64,000 nt of DNA from Harmothoe impar (lineage: Eukaryota > Annelida > Polychaeta > Phyllodocida > Polynoidae). The DNA lies in NCBI GenBank assembly GCA_947462335.1, contig OX381721.1, positions 6,882,001 through 6,946,000 of the forward strand. The letters run 5' to 3'. The notes under the pieces were generated by a model that saw only the letters and a program-made list of their open reading frames with translations, had not been told where the DNA came from and ran no database searches. The position numbers and the translations under genes were made by a program. Shown here one piece after another: positions 10,835-21,694 of the stretch (positions are counted from its first letter, which is position 1; each line of letters begins with the position of its first letter).

Positions 10835-12413
10835 AGCCTATCAGATGACATTGGAAGAAGACAAGAAAGAACAGGAAGCTTATGTTCAATCAACTCCTCG
10901 ACCGATACTGAAAGGGTTTAATCCGTTTACAAACGACAATGGAATGTCGAATGTAAAACAGGGCCGATATCAGAGTGAAAACGATCCGAATAGGCGAGTG
11001 ACCATTGGGCATACCAATACTAAGGACATCCCGGCTAGGGATGTACCGACGGACCGAGTCGAGCATAGCTATGCGTCGCTGAATCCGTTTGCGGACGATA
11101 CGATGAGTAGTATGCATCACGCTGCGGGGGCTCCGGTATACAATATTACGTACCAGTATGGGATACCTGGATCGGCACCTATGGGTACGAATGCAGGTAA
11201 CTCCAGCCAGACCACCCAGCCGAGTCAGACTCATAGTACTGGTACGAACTCTGCTAGCACAACCAGTAGTGGTGGTGGGAATGTTAGTTCTGTGGCCAAT
11301 AAACACAGATTGACTAGACGTGCTTCGATGTCACCAGCAACGGCAGCTATATATGACGCCGACCCGTGTATACAGAATATGGGCGTGGACTGTTGTAGTC
11401 GAATAGAGGATGAGGCCGCTGAAATCATGGATTGGAGTCGGAGACAATCGGATCGATTGGTCTGGAGTGCGAACGCTGCCAGAAAGCCTATTAGAGAAAC
11501 GAAAAAGTTCAATGCTTTGGACTGGAAGGAAAGTTTTCAAGACCTCTGTGATGATAACAAATATCATGGATGGGATAAGAATGCTTCCCTCGGACCGTTG
11601 ATTAAATGGTTGAATGGTGGTCCAGGCCGGATTGCTGTGGATGATTGGAGGACGATACATGGGGACACAGGTACCTAGGATCAGTTGGTCAATTCAGCTA
11701 CATATCTGTTTGGCACTCTGGCGGCAACCGACCCGTGGCAGGAATTCCAGTCTCGTACACAGAAACCGAAGGAATTGCCAAAGATATTTGGACTCAAACT
11801 GCAGCGACTATTGCAGAAGGCAAGACCGAACTGGAGACGGGATGATGAATATTTCTTAGATGAATTATTCACGCATTATATTAAAGGGTTGAGGGATCCG
11901 GCACATGCTAAATTGGTACAAAAGGAATGGGTCCGAGGTACATCGATGGTGGATTTGTTTGTTTCATTGGATCAATTTGAGAAGAAACGCCGTTTGTTAG
12001 CCGGATTCGTACCACAGAGCCGAGTCCATGCTGTACATGAGGACGAATGTGAAGAGGTGTCCAGTGAGTCAGAGGACGAATGTATAGCCGGGGTGAAGGT
12101 TGACGGGAAGGGTAAATCGCGGTGGAATAAGAGGTCTGCACCGAAGGATGGCAGTACCAAAAACACCAAGAAGCCTCTTAAACCCCAAGAGGAAAAACCG
12201 ACCGACGGTAGTGCAGGCGAATCGAATATGGGTAAGATGATGGAGGATATGCTTAAACATATGAAAGAAATGATGGATGTTAAACAAAAGCCCAGAACGG
12301 TTCATTCTACGATAAGATGTTTTAGATGCCAGGAGATGGGGCATTTTGCCTCTTCCTGCACGGCCGAGAAACCGGTCTGGAGGGATCGTAAACCAGAGGA
12401 ATCGGAAAATTAG
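10835..12413 (+). pseudogene. Gag polyprotein with CCHC zinc knuckle, one in-frame TAG
   Basis: One frame is open from before 10835 to 12413 except for a single TAG at 11676-11678. The N-terminal part is Ser/Thr/Gly-rich. The middle (about 11500-12000) is alpha-helical with a gag-capsid-like character. The C-terminus carries CFRCQEMGHFASSC (C-x2-C-x4-H-x4-C), the retroviral nucleocapsid knuckle that binds element RNA. The TAG between the two halves could be a decay mutation. Readthrough is less likely because it falls inside the capsid-like region. The next frame (protease) is shifted relative to this one. Confidence 0.8.
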
Positions 12414-12505
12414 AGGGGGTTATTAGTAAAGGCAAGCCGATAGCCCCTGTTGAAAGTTGCCAAAGTGCCATCGACGCGAATGTTATCGAATCGTTTTCTG
12501 ACCAT

Positions 12506-12985
12506 TTGCCCAGCGACACGGGCCAAGATAAGGTCCCAGAATCGTGTACAGCTGGGGAGACTAGTGAAGGAATTGCCATGCGGAGCAGAACCGGGAAACT
12601 GGACACTAGTACAGAGGAAGGCTGGTTAGAGGAGTTGACCAGAGTAAGTGGCGTCCGCCTTCCCCGGGGTCATCCATGTCTGAACTATTTAATGAACCAT
12701 GGATTCGATCTTGGGTTTGAGAATGATATAAAGAGATTCGCTAGTAATCCATCCGTTATGAATGGGAAGAGGTGGTATGTGTCGGTATCAGTGAATGGCA
12801 GATTGGGGGAATTTTTGATGGATACTGGAGCCAGCCACTCAGTTCTTTGATTTGGTGTCTGACATGGATGAGGACCTTACAACGAGGGTAAATGCATGTG
12901 GGGCCGACGGAAGCAAAATACCGACATTTGGTAGGACTTGTATGGTTGTAGTATTAGGAGGAAGATAGTACGTATTTTCACCGAC
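12506..12985 (+). pseudogene. Aspartic protease region of pol (broken)
   Basis: A frame at 12506-12850 ends shortly after LMDTGASHSVL, the DTGA active-site motif of retroviral-type aspartic proteases that cut Gag-Pol. A stop and frameshifts follow. The rest of the protease fold continues in other frames up to about 13030, where ILGMDF matches the conserved ILG(D/M)DF motif near the end of gypsy proteases. The protease is therefore split across frames in this copy. Confidence 0.7.
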
Positions 12986-12986
12986 T

Positions 12987-14462
12987 GTGGCAGAGATAGA
13001 AGATGTTGGAATCTTAGGAATGGACTTCGCATCATTATATGGTGCTATATTGGACCCGGTGACGGGGAGATTGAAGTTGAACCATCCGTATAGAGACCGA
13101 ATCCAATGCGTGGCCAGGGATGTCAGTGGAATGGCGTGTGTAGCACAGACCGTTAAAATACCGCCCGGAACAGCCTGTGACGTCTTGATGTCTTCCATCA
13201 GATGTTTTAAAGGTCGGATGGGAGTATTCGAACCGGATATGGAGATGCTGAAGGGGAAGGGATTGGAATCAGCCGACACATTGGTGGGAAATGCCTCATG
13301 GGCAGTAACTCCTGTGACCAATCCAGGTTGGAAAACTGTATATCTTGATAAAGGCACCGTAATAGGCAAAGTAGTACTCGCGGAGGCGGTCACCGGTAGC
13401 CGAATGAAAGTATCCAGTATAAGTCAACGACCTGATCTGGAGGAAGGAGTGAATCAATTGTGGAAAGATTCCGCTTTGGAGAATGACGAACAGAAAGGAT
13501 TGTCAAAAGGGGTCTTGGAGGAGTGTGCGCTTGCATTCGCGAAGCCAGGGGAACCCCTAGGGAGGACCGATAAAGTGTTACATTGTATAAAGACCGGGGA
13601 TGCAGAACCTTTCAAAATACCGTACCAACGACCTCCCTTAGCTAAGAAAGTGGTGGCTGAGGAGGAGATCGGGAAGGAGGGGGTAATTGTTCCGAGTACC
13701 AGTCCATGGAGCAGTCCCGTATGCATGGTAACCAAGAAGGATGGAAGCATCAGATTTTGTATTGACTACCGGAAGTTGAATGGATTGACCAAGAAGAACT
13801 CCTATCCTCTCCCTCGGATAGACAAAACTATAGATTCCCTAGGGGGAAACGAATGGTTTTGTACGATTGATCTACAATCTGGATACTGGCAGGTAGGAAT
13901 GAAGGAAGAAGATATGGAGAAGATCGCGTTTTCGAGCCATATTGGTTTATATCAGTATAATGTGATGCTGTTTGGGTTGTGCAACGCCCCGGCCACGTTC
14001 GAGGCGATGATGGAGACGTTATTAAGTGATATATTATGGAAGAAATGTCTGGTTTATTTGGATGACGTGATAATATTTGGTAAATCATTTGAGGAATGTC
14101 TGGAAAATTTGAAGACTGTATTACAACGGATTATATCTAATGGATTGAAGTTGAAGCCGAAAAGGTGTACTTTGTTTCACAAAAGTATAAACTACCTGGG
14201 ACTGATCATATCCATGGATGGAGTGAAGGCTGATCCGGAGAAGATTCGAACGGTAATGGAATGGTCAGCACCGAAAAGTCCGAAGGAAGTACGCTCGTTT
14301 CGTAGGGTTCTGTTCCTACTACCGAGATTTCCTGCCTGGCTATTCAAGGCTAAGCTATCCGATACAAAGTCTGTCTCATTGGTCGCCGGGGAGGAGAAAA
14401 GAATCGTTCCCGTGGGGTTTGGAACAAGAGTAGTCTTTTCGAAAGATCAAAAACCTTTTTAA
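12987..14462 (+). CDS. Ty3/gypsy reverse transcriptase (pol fragment)
   Basis: A 491-codon frame starts at the end of the protease (ILGMDF) and carries a full gypsy-type reverse transcriptase: SPWSSPVCMV, RFCIDYRKLN, FCTIDLQSGYWQV, YQYNVMLFGLCNAPATFEAMM, and the catalytic YLDDVIIF, followed by NYLGLIIS. At the C-terminal end (after VRSF) the sequence drifts out of the expected frame, and the connection domain is frameshifted. The enzyme copies element RNA into DNA in virus-like particles. Confidence 0.87.
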   Translation: MAEIEDVGILGMDFASLYGAILDPVTGRLKLNHPYRDRIQCVARDVSGMACVAQTVKIPPGTACDVLMSSIRCFKGRMGVFEPDMEMLKGKGLESADTLVGNASWAVTPVTNPGWKTVYLDKGTVIGKVVLAEAVTGSRMKVSSISQRPDLEEGVNQLWKDSALENDEQKGLSKGVLEECALAFAKPGEPLGRTDKVLHCIKTGDAEPFKIPYQRPPLAKKVVAEEEIGKEGVIVPSTSPWSSPVCMVTKKDGSIRFCIDYRKLNGLTKKNSYPLPRIDKTIDSLGGNEWFCTIDLQSGYWQVGMKEEDMEKIAFSSHIGLYQYNVMLFGLCNAPATFEAMMETLLSDILWKKCLVYLDDVIIFGKSFEECLENLKTVLQRIISNGLKLKPKRCTLFHKSINYLGLIISMDGVKADPEKIRTVMEWSAPKSPKEVRSFRRVLFLLPRFPAWLFKAKLSDTKSVSLVAGEEKRIVPVGFGTRVVFSKDQKPF

Positions 14463-14472
14463 GGAGACTCCG

Positions 14473-14740
14473 GTGCTCAGGTACCCAACACGTGATGGCC
14501 ATTTTGTATTAGACACAGATGCCAGTAATGAATGTATAGGGACAGCACTCTCGCAGGTACAGAACGGGGAAGAAGTGCCCATAGCTTTTGCGAGTAACAC
14601 AATGAATAAAGGACAACTATTGCATGACCAAGAGAGAGTTGCTGGCGGTAGTTGTATACACAAAGAAGTTCAAACACTTTTTGTGGGGATCGGATTTTAC
14701 ATTGAGAATGGATCATTCGCCGTTAAGGTGACATGGCAAG
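14473..14740 (+). pseudogene. RNase H remnant of pol
   Basis: The frame gives FVLDTDASNECIGTALSQV, with the first catalytic aspartate of gypsy RNase H in DTDAS, followed by IAFASNTMN. After about 14640 the normal (Y..E.E.LA...KHFR.YL) pattern is in another frame and then ends. No connection to an integrase is visible. Confidence 0.7.
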
Positions 14741-15200
14741 TTCTTGCCAACCCGAAGAGGAGGAGAATGTTGAAATGGCCGATGTAACTGCGGAATTAGA
14801 ACCGTTATCACCCATGACCCGTTTGGAGGAGGCTGCGTTAGGCAGCACCAGTATGGAAGAGGATGCAGGAGAATATAGCGAGCAGGGGCAGTCAGTATTC
14901 ACACCCATTAAGACCGAACTGACTGAACCTAAGACCGCTGGATTCGTGAGCCGGTATGATGGCCGCGAGTTATTTTTAGCTGAGGAGCTGGTGGTGGTCC
15001 CGAAGAAGTGGGTCAAGAAAACCCTACCCGATGAGCTCCGTGACTGTTTAATACATATATTAGGAGCCGATGTATGTGAAACGTTACCCAGGGGTAACCG
15101 AGGGGTTAAAGAAGAAGGAACTGACTCAGACCTCACCGAGGAAGGGACAGATGAAAGCTATGCAGGCAGCTGCAACAGCAGGGGTGGGAGCCATTATTGA
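14733..15200 (+). CDS. Acidic ORF of the LTR element, unrecognised
   Basis: This 155-codon frame overlaps the end of the RNase H remnant. The product is rich in Glu, Asp, Ser and Thr, with one more ordered stretch (about residues 70-110, with VPKKWVKKTLPDELRDCL). It occupies the position where an integrase would be expected, and no HHCC zinc-binding or DDE residues are present. I do not recognise a family. It may read on into the next ORF by a frameshift near 15100. Confidence 0.45.
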   Translation: MASSCQPEEEENVEMADVTAELEPLSPMTRLEEAALGSTSMEEDAGEYSEQGQSVFTPIKTELTEPKTAGFVSRYDGRELFLAEELVVVPKKWVKKTLPDELRDCLIHILGADVCETLPRGNRGVKEEGTDSDLTEEGTDESYAGSCNSRGGSHY

Positions 15201-15615
15201 GAAAACGAAGAAGAAGGGAAAGGTTGAATCTGATGTGGAAATGAGTGAAGATGAGGGTGAAGGGGTAAAGGTGGAAGAAGGATCGAAGTTAAAACAGAAG
15301 AAAGATGGGGTATCAATGACTGATGAAGAGTTCGACCATCTGCAGGAGGTGTACAAAAACGCGAACACTGAGTTCCGTGTCTTCATCCCTGCCTGGTTCG
15401 GAGAATGTGCTAAAGGACCGTCCAAATATGGCTGCCCCGCCGCATATGACATGGAGGCCGAATCGGACGATGAAGATTGGTCTCAACCATCAACCGTCCA
15501 GGACCCGTTGCCATCAGACCATTACGAATGGTGGTTTGATGAGATCCAGCATCACTCGGATGCATACTATAGCAGGGACCAGCGGTGGAGGATTCGATGG
15601 GCCTACAAAAAGTGA
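15070..15615 (+). CDS. Acidic ORF of the LTR element, second part
   Basis: This 181-codon frame is offset from the preceding one. It is rich in Lys/Glu/Asp, with a Trp/Tyr-rich C-terminus (HYEWWFDEIQHH, then WRIRWAYKK). It is probably the continuation of the 14733 ORF. The function is unknown. It is followed within a few bases by the zinc-finger ORF. Confidence 0.4.
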   Translation: MYVKRYPGVTEGLKKKELTQTSPRKGQMKAMQAAATAGVGAIIEKTKKKGKVESDVEMSEDEGEGVKVEEGSKLKQKKDGVSMTDEEFDHLQEVYKNANTEFRVFIPAWFGECAKGPSKYGCPAAYDMEAESDDEDWSQPSTVQDPLPSDHYEWWFDEIQHHSDAYYSRDQRWRIRWAYKK

Positions 15616-16265
15616 TACACATCGATAAACAGACCATCTGCCCGTTCTCCCTGTGCCTGAAAAGACCGAGACAGAAGGAATATACGACAGCCCGTAGATT
15701 TCTCCGGCATCTGACTGAGGCACACATGCATCACTCCGTGGTGTATGAGTGCCAGAAGACAGAAGCGACCCGGGAGAACCAGAAATTTGATGGCTGTGTG
15801 ACGACCCGAAGAGCAAACATGGTTCGTCACTATAAGAACTGCCACACTCCTGGGATGAAGGCCGCCGTGGATCGTATAAATAATCTGTACCGTCTGTGGC
15901 GCGAGTCGTATGACTGCTTGGGGAAGGATGATTTCAAGGCCGTAACCACTCTCACCCAGTACTATTGTGAGGTGACGGATGTGCACCGGGGGAAGTTAAG
16001 TGCACGGGCCGCACTGTTGTTGGACCGTGGCAAGTTTGATATGCCCCAGGAGATGTTTCTTCAGGTCACGGAGTATCGAGGCGATTCGCCAAAGACCTGT
16101 ACAGACACGAAACATCAGGCCAGCAGGAGTCCGGCTCGGGGGGACGTGAAGAGGGGCGGAGATGAATCGCCCTCTATGTTCCGTGTACCCCAGGGTCGCT
16201 ACGACTACATACCAGTCGCCTTTGAAATGTGGCCCGCACAAACCGACGGCTCCGGCTCCAATTAG
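15597..16265 (+). CDS. C2H2-like zinc-finger ORF of the LTR element
   Basis: The frame starts at ATG 15597 and overlaps the end of the preceding ORF. Two Cys/His clusters are visible: CPFSLC followed by HLTEAH, and a second set with a cysteine pair and MVRHYKNCH. The spacing resembles C2H2 or BED-type fingers with long linkers. The C-terminal part (about residues 90-200) is unrecognised. It could be a nucleic-acid-binding accessory protein, or a captured host gene. Position downstream of pol is where envelope-like or accessory genes sit in gypsy elements, but no signal peptide or membrane segment is visible. Confidence 0.5.
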   Translation: MGLQKVIHIDKQTICPFSLCLKRPRQKEYTTARRFLRHLTEAHMHHSVVYECQKTEATRENQKFDGCVTTRRANMVRHYKNCHTPGMKAAVDRINNLYRLWRESYDCLGKDDFKAVTTLTQYYCEVTDVHRGKLSARAALLLDRGKFDMPQEMFLQVTEYRGDSPKTCTDTKHQASRSPARGDVKRGGDESPSMFRVPQGRYDYIPVAFEMWPAQTDGSGSN

Positions 16266-16494
16266 TGTTTCCAGTAGTTTGGCTGGTCCATCCGCATGGA
16301 CCCAGTCTCCTGCCCCAAAGGAGGACCCGAACACGGATGGGTAACCGCATGTGCAGCAGGCCTAGAGCTTGTTAAAGGCGCCTGCCACCCCGATGACGAC
16401 CGTCCCCGATAACCGAAACCGAATGTCAACCCGGCCCGTCATCCATTATTTTGAGGAGTCGTAAAAGATCGAATGCGAGGGGGCTCAGAAACTG

Positions 16495-16899
16495 GTGGAC
16501 GAGTTCCAGGAGGCTCAAAAGGAACTGGCGATCCGCTATAACTCTGGAGTGTTAAACCTATTCGCTGACTCGGTAGTGGCTGTTCAGAAGACCCACCGGG
16601 ACCGTGTTAGGGAGGAGAACGACAAGGAGTTGAAAGAGGCCCGACTGCAATTAGAGAAAGTTTATATAGATAAGGAGAAGGTGTTGGCCGAAGAGAAGGC
16701 TAAGTTAGAACAAGACAGAAAGACAGTATCGTCAAGTACCGCCCTATTGAGGAAGAAGTTGTCAGAACTCGATGGGAAGAACGAGGCCATGAATGTAAAA
16801 ATCCTGGAATGCTTCGGGGTATTTATGGACGAATGGGATGGTACCCGAGCCTCCGCTCTCCAACTTTTGGAGAATAAGGATGCCGTGGAGGGTGAATGA
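16495..16899 (+). CDS. Coiled-coil ORF near the 3' end of the LTR element
   Basis: The 134-codon frame encodes a Glu/Lys-rich helical protein (ELKEARLQLEKVYIDKEKVL and similar), most likely coiled coil. The frame begins at 16495 without a clear ATG, so the true start is uncertain. Its composition recalls the coiled-coil ORF at 4895-5431 next to the 5' LTR. The function is unknown. Confidence 0.4.
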   Translation: MDEFQEAQKELAIRYNSGVLNLFADSVVAVQKTHRDRVREENDKELKEARLQLEKVYIDKEKVLAEEKAKLEQDRKTVSSSTALLRKKLSELDGKNEAMNVKILECFGVFMDEWDGTRASALQLLENKDAVEGE

Positions 16900-17572
16900 A
16901 TGTGAACCGTGCGGGGGGTTGAACCGGACAGTTGGGGGGATTCGAATCGAGGGGAAAGATAGGAGAAGAAGAGGAGAGCACCTTTACACCCGCCGACAGA
17001 CGTAAGTATGGACGCGTGCCTGATCTATCGACACTAACAAGATCAGGATAGCTGAGAAGAGGAGAGCACCGAAAACCCACCACAATGGTGTACCTGATCA
17101 TAACTATAAAGATCAGGGAACAGAGAAGCCACAGATGTTCAAATGGATTGAGGAAAACGCCTGAGGAACTCCAGGGCGAATGATAACGAGAACCGGAAAA
17201 AAAAGTGGAGAGCACCTTTACACCCACCATAAGACTAGTTCTTATTTGGAGATCAGCAGACAGTGTAAATAATGTTTTTGTTATTCTGGATAAAGAGTAG
17301 AGGTATAATAATGTATATCATGTGTACAGATGTCTTTTTGTATATCCATCCATAAGAAATGCATAAGTATTACTGTTAATGTGAAATGTGAAATGTGTTA
17401 AGCCGTTCATACTTATGTGATTTTATACATAATCTGTATATAATTAGTATTCGAGTCGTATGCTTCGCATACCCCTGTGTAAAGTTTAGACATAACTTCA
17501 TTTTTATATTTGTGTATACCTGAAAGGTATCCGTTTAAAAAAAAAAGTGTATGTTTTGTCTAGGGGGGGTAA
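16900..17572 (+). repeat. 3' non-coding part of the LTR element with short degenerate repeats
   Basis: Between 16960 and 17240 a motif of about 25 bp containing GAGGAGAGCACC followed by ACCCACC/ACCCGCC recurs three times. AT-rich sequence follows, ending in a GGGGGGG tract just before the 3' LTR that can serve as the polypurine primer. Confidence 0.6.
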
Positions 17573-17862
17573 TGTAGGGGACTCGATCCCACTTGGATCG
17601 ATATTATGTAAGTCGCCGGATTATATTAGTTCTCCGCCTATATGTAGAGGGCGCGAGTGACAGTGAGAGGGCGCTGCAATCGGGAAAGGGGTGGATATAT
17701 AAGGCCGAGTGGCCAAGGTAGAAGACAGACCTGACAGGGTCTTGTACCGAATAAAAACGTCTTTAGATTGAATGTACAGGAACCGATAATAAAACCTCTC
17801 TTTTGCATCCAGAAATTCAAAGCACCTTCCGAGTTGTCTTTTCTGTGACCGAAAACTCTACA
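17573..17862 (+). repeat. 3' LTR
   Basis: This 290-bp sequence from TG to CA matches the 5' LTR with about 14 differences. It contains the same TATA-like and AATAAAA signals. The host intron resumes at 17863 with ATATAATTAAATCC, which is also the sequence at the matching site of gene B. Confidence 0.85.
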
Positions 17863-17890
17863 ATATAATTAAATCCATTTGGCCTTGCAG

Positions 17891-18121
17891 CGTGGCGGTT
17901 GAACGATGTAGAGGTGATGGGATCGGACCAGTACATGACGCCCCATAACTGGTCTATTAGCCTGGGTACCCCCACCTACTGTGGAGACCCGGTCAGTGGG
18001 GAGCCTAGTGTTGGAGGCCGTGTGGAGGTGGTGTGTGACCCATACATCAATGCACAGTACATAGCAGTGTACCTACCTACAGACACATACCTGATACTCT
18101 GCGAGATACTCATAATCAAAG
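17891..18121 (+). CDS. Gene A: exon of F5/8C/FTP domain, C-terminal half (type 2)
   Basis: The exon is bounded by CTTGCAG and GGTAAATG. It is 231 bases, phase 1-1. The product reads WRLNDVEVMGSDQYM, then TYCGDPVSG, then GGRVEVVCDPYINAQYIAVY and ILCEILIIKG. The cysteine pair and the Y(I/V)AVY...L.(I/L)CE(I/V)... ending are those of the C-terminal half of fucolectin-type domains. It completes the domain begun at 3554-3793. The gene B partner is 62910-63140. I found no further gene A exon downstream. Confidence 0.85.
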
Positions 18122-21060
18122 GTAAATGATCCAATTGATATTCATATATTGTGTTATACATGCGCTATCTATAAAAGTGCACAGTGAATAGCTCGATAAT
18201 CATACTCAAAGGTAAATAATAGTCTTTTGTCCAAATTCATTACCAATCATTAGGACTTATTTGAAACACGCTGGCTAAAACTGTCATTTTCTACATGCAT
18301 TGCCCGTCATAGGGCACATCATTTAACCCATTGCTATGAGAAATGATATGGGTGCTTTGGAAAACATATATATTTCTTTGTCCACACAAATCTCTCATGT
18401 AACCCAATATAGGCTCTGCAGGGGATATTGCTGACACACAATTACATGAAAACATTTTAAGTGAGATGTTACAAAACATAGAAAATAGTTTTCATAGCAT
18501 TTTTTACGTTAAAAAGCCATCCTACTTCTAGGTAGTGTTCAAAAATAGTAAATTAGACTAATTTAGCCTGGGCGTATATTATTATATATTCACTAGTATT
18601 ATCGTAAATTGTCAAGTATAAACATAAATTATTAAAAATCCTTAAGCGTAAATTCACTAAAAGCGTAACTTTTGTTTTTTAACAGCCCCCAGTAGAGATC
18701 TATATCTGCTGAGAAATGACATTTTTTCCTGAACCCCCATAGTGTTATATCACTTCCTGTCCTGATTAGAGGCTATATTTATCATATTTTTTACGTTGTA
18801 TTGGGTTAACTTACGTGTCCTTATGAGCAAACTTCCACATGTGTTCCCCATCAAACATACACAAACGTGAGGTATGTGCTCTGAGAAAATGTGAGCATCA
18901 GCCTGACAATGGCTATGTGGCCAATAGCCTCTTCTCCTTCAACCTCCAAGAGTCCAGCATTATTAGACTCTGGTAAGAGGGTCCAGCATTGACTCTCCAG
19001 CCATGGTGGGTGAGGTTCAAGTACTGCCTGAGGGAGAAATGGAATATATAGGATATATAGCTTGGTGACATAGCCAGTGCCAGCTAGCTGATACTCACAT
19101 TTCTCAGGCCATAAACTCTAATCATAATAGGAGCCTTAGCTTCCAACCAAAACTATCATTTTTGGAAGTGAACATGAATGTTTAATATTGACCGTCCACA
19201 TCTATCTATTTATAACACAAAATACAACAAAATCTTATGTTGACTAAAATATGTTTATTATCTGTACATAATTTACTCATTACATATGATGGATACGTTA
19301 ACAACATGATTTAAACAATGATAACAGTTATGATGTTGTTTTATCTATCGAACCATGTCATCACTAATGCCCAATGTGTACTCCATCTGTGTGAATCTGC
19401 TGCTTGTCAGTTTGTGTATGTGGGTGATCGTCTGGAAGTATGTCGGCAATGCAATTTTTCGTCCAGGACGGGGAACCAACATTGAACTTTTGGTGAGTTT
19501 GTGCAGAAGCTAAAAGGTCTGATAGAAAACCAGTACCGGGAGAATATCAATGTAAGATTGATTTGTTTTCCTAACCTAAATCACTATTAACACTAATAGT
19601 TGAACAGAATCAGATTAACCTACACTGAAAATCCATAGATTGAAAGGGTTAGTCAGTTCAGACTATCCTAGGTTCGTCATATGAGTGTTAGTCATAATGG
19701 CAAAGTTATATTCAAAAATGACTGAGGGGTCAGTCAGTAGTGGCTAACCTAAGTTCATCATTGGTGTGTTGTATTTGTATACCACTAGTTGGGGCCACCT
19801 GTCATGACCACTCGGTGGCTCCCCCTGGAAATAAAAAGACTAAGGTGGGTTGGTCAGTCCTGACCAACCTGACAATAATAACTGACCTATGTTGGGCGTA
19901 TAGGGATCCAAAAAATGACTAACTAGGTTAGGCACTAGTGACTGAGAGGTTGGGCGTATAGGGAGCCTAGGAATATCAGTGTACCCAGTAGGTGCACATA
20001 GACAGTGCAGCTCCCCCACCTCTCTTGGCAGACTCTAAGTCCTGCTAACTAGGTGGTGCCTACAGGTCAATTAGCATTGTTTTAACCCGGGAAAAGGTTG
20101 GCATCATGGCACTGCACAATACAAGACTCTCAGCCATCGGACCTGGCGGCTCCAACAATATATACATGGGTGGGGGTCCAGAAAATGTCCATATCCATTG
20201 GAAAACAATCATATTTTTGAATTGCCCAAATGTTGTAGAAGATATGTCTGTATATAAAGGAGGCAATGAACCATCACATTACCAAATTTGGTGATACTGG
20301 GATTTGTTTTATGTAAGTGTAGATTGAATATCAACAAACCTGGTTCAGCTTTGGCTTAAGACAACAAAGCTTCATTTCTGGATCCTGCTTACAGTCAGCT
20401 AATACGTGTGGTTCGGGACCATTAGGTCACAAAGAAATGACAAGCATAAGAGTGGTTCAATACAGGTCTGGGACGTGTTCAGGACTGCTTGGGGGCAGGC
20501 TCAGGACTGCTTCGGGTTAGCTTTGGGAAAGGTCCGGGACTGGTTCAGGAATAGTGCTGGATGTCACTCAGTTGATCTGAACCTGGCAAAACAAACGGGA
20601 ACTGCACTGGTCTTGCAGATAGGGGGTTTGCATAGAGGCCAAAGACAACGACACTCGTTTTTTTTAAGTGCATAGATAATAACTAGTATTTGTTTTGTCA
20701 AAACTCAACAATTATAATAAACAGGCAGGGTAGCTAATATCACAGATTGGTATCGAGTCGCAGTTATACATCTGGATTATATCAGTGCTTAATGTGCGGT
20801 CAGCTTTCCTATCTGACTCACACATTGCTGAGTCATATACCTAACAACAGCAAGATTCCTTAATCGTATAGCTACCAAGAGACATTTTATACAGGAGTGC
20901 ATTTAAGGAATTCCGTTCAGTCGTGTCCCATGCTACAGTTTGTTATTTAATTAATACATGCTTGGAGCATAGAGCATTATTTCAATTACAATGTCCTGGT
21001 GCAGATGCACCCCGATAACCGGAGTTTTGAAGATGGATCATGAAAATGGATCAGGAGAGG
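18122..21060. other. Downstream part of gene A or intergenic DNA, no gene recognised
   Basis: Up to about 19013 this aligns with 63141-64000. The remainder (19014-21060) shows only short frames. A loose repeat of GGTTCAGGACTG-like words lies at about 20400-20560. The end of gene A should be here if the gene has further exons, but I cannot define one by splice sites and phase. Confidence 0.5.
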
Positions 21061-21276
21061 TCCCTCTACCAAAAAAAAGCCAAATTCTCTGGATGTAAAT
21101 GACCTTAGACCAATTATCATTCCTCCCAGGAAAACTTTTAGAAAACATTGTCTGTACTAGATTGCAAAATTATGTGAAAAATCACCACATTTTAACCCCT
21201 CGACAACATGGTTATAGAGCTGGACAATCAACAGTCACTGCTATAAATGAACATCTCACTAACACAATACAAAAAC
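21060..21276 (+). pseudogene. LINE reverse-transcriptase fragment
   Basis: With one frameshift this reads NSLDVNDLRPI, then GKLLENIVCTRLQNYV, then HILTPRQHGYRAGQSTVTAI. That is the fingers region (motifs 1-2) of a CR1/Jockey-like reverse transcriptase. The next expected motif (YLDYKKAFDTVSH) is displaced to about 21845-21890 and occurs again in each 723-bp unit, so the tandem repeat lies inside this fragment. Confidence 0.7.
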
Positions 21277-21643
21277 AATTTCTAAACAAATATTTTTTCT
21301 AAAAATTCTTTTTTCTAATTAATTGTTGAAACTATTTAATATTATAGAACCCCCATTGTCATGTAAATCACAACCCCCACCATACCACAAGAACACCAAT
21401 ATCACTAGATCATTCTGCCACCCTTGTAATCATTCTCACTATCTAAATATCAATCACATTGTAACTCATTACCTCAATCACAAATTTGTAATCTAGTTCC
21501 GAATTCTGCCACCGCTGGCAGCACCATCCAGCGAGGACAAATCCCATAATTCCACAGTACCACAGTTGTCATGGTTACAATTGTTATCAAACAGGAAGTA
21601 GGATCCTAAGGTTAATATATAGACCCCATATGCACCCTGGAAC

Positions 21644-21694
21644 AGCATCCTGATGAAGAGCCATGAATTGGCTTGAAACGTAGATCATCATGCT
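21644..21694 (+). ncRNA. Hammerhead-ribozyme-like motif (unit 1)
   Basis: The core CTGATGA (21650-21656) is followed by a stem II candidate (GAGCC or AGCC with GGCT, 7-base loop) and GAAAC (21675-21679). A GTA follows as the potential cleavage site. AGC and ATC upstream can pair with GAT and GCT downstream as a bulged stem I. An extra A after CTGATGA and a very short stem III argue for caution. The same motif is at 22367-22417 and 32109-32159. Confidence 0.35.

Larger units (their letters stand above)
4456..17862 (+). mobile_element. Ty3/gypsy-like LTR retrotransposon with nested LINE
   Basis: The element has two direct LTRs of about 290 bp, beginning TGTAGGGG and ending CTCTACA. They are flanked by ATAT on both sides, consistent with a short target duplication. 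A G-rich polypurine-like tract lies just before the 3' LTR. The second gene copy has uninterrupted intron at this point (around 62880), so the insertion is specific to gene A. The LTRs differ at roughly 14 positions. Contents in order are a coiled-coil ORF, a nested LINE (about 5555-10835), gag with a CCHC knuckle, protease, reverse transcriptase, an RNase H remnant, and then acidic, zinc-finger and coiled-coil ORFs in place of an integrase. Frameshifts and an in-frame stop mean this copy is not intact. Confidence 0.88.

Noticed and set aside
19320..19500. Possible Cys-rich terminal exon of gene A
   Set aside because: One frame shows several cysteines, but no acceptor in the required phase and no donor or stop arrangement fits. 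It is not repeated in the visible part of gene B.
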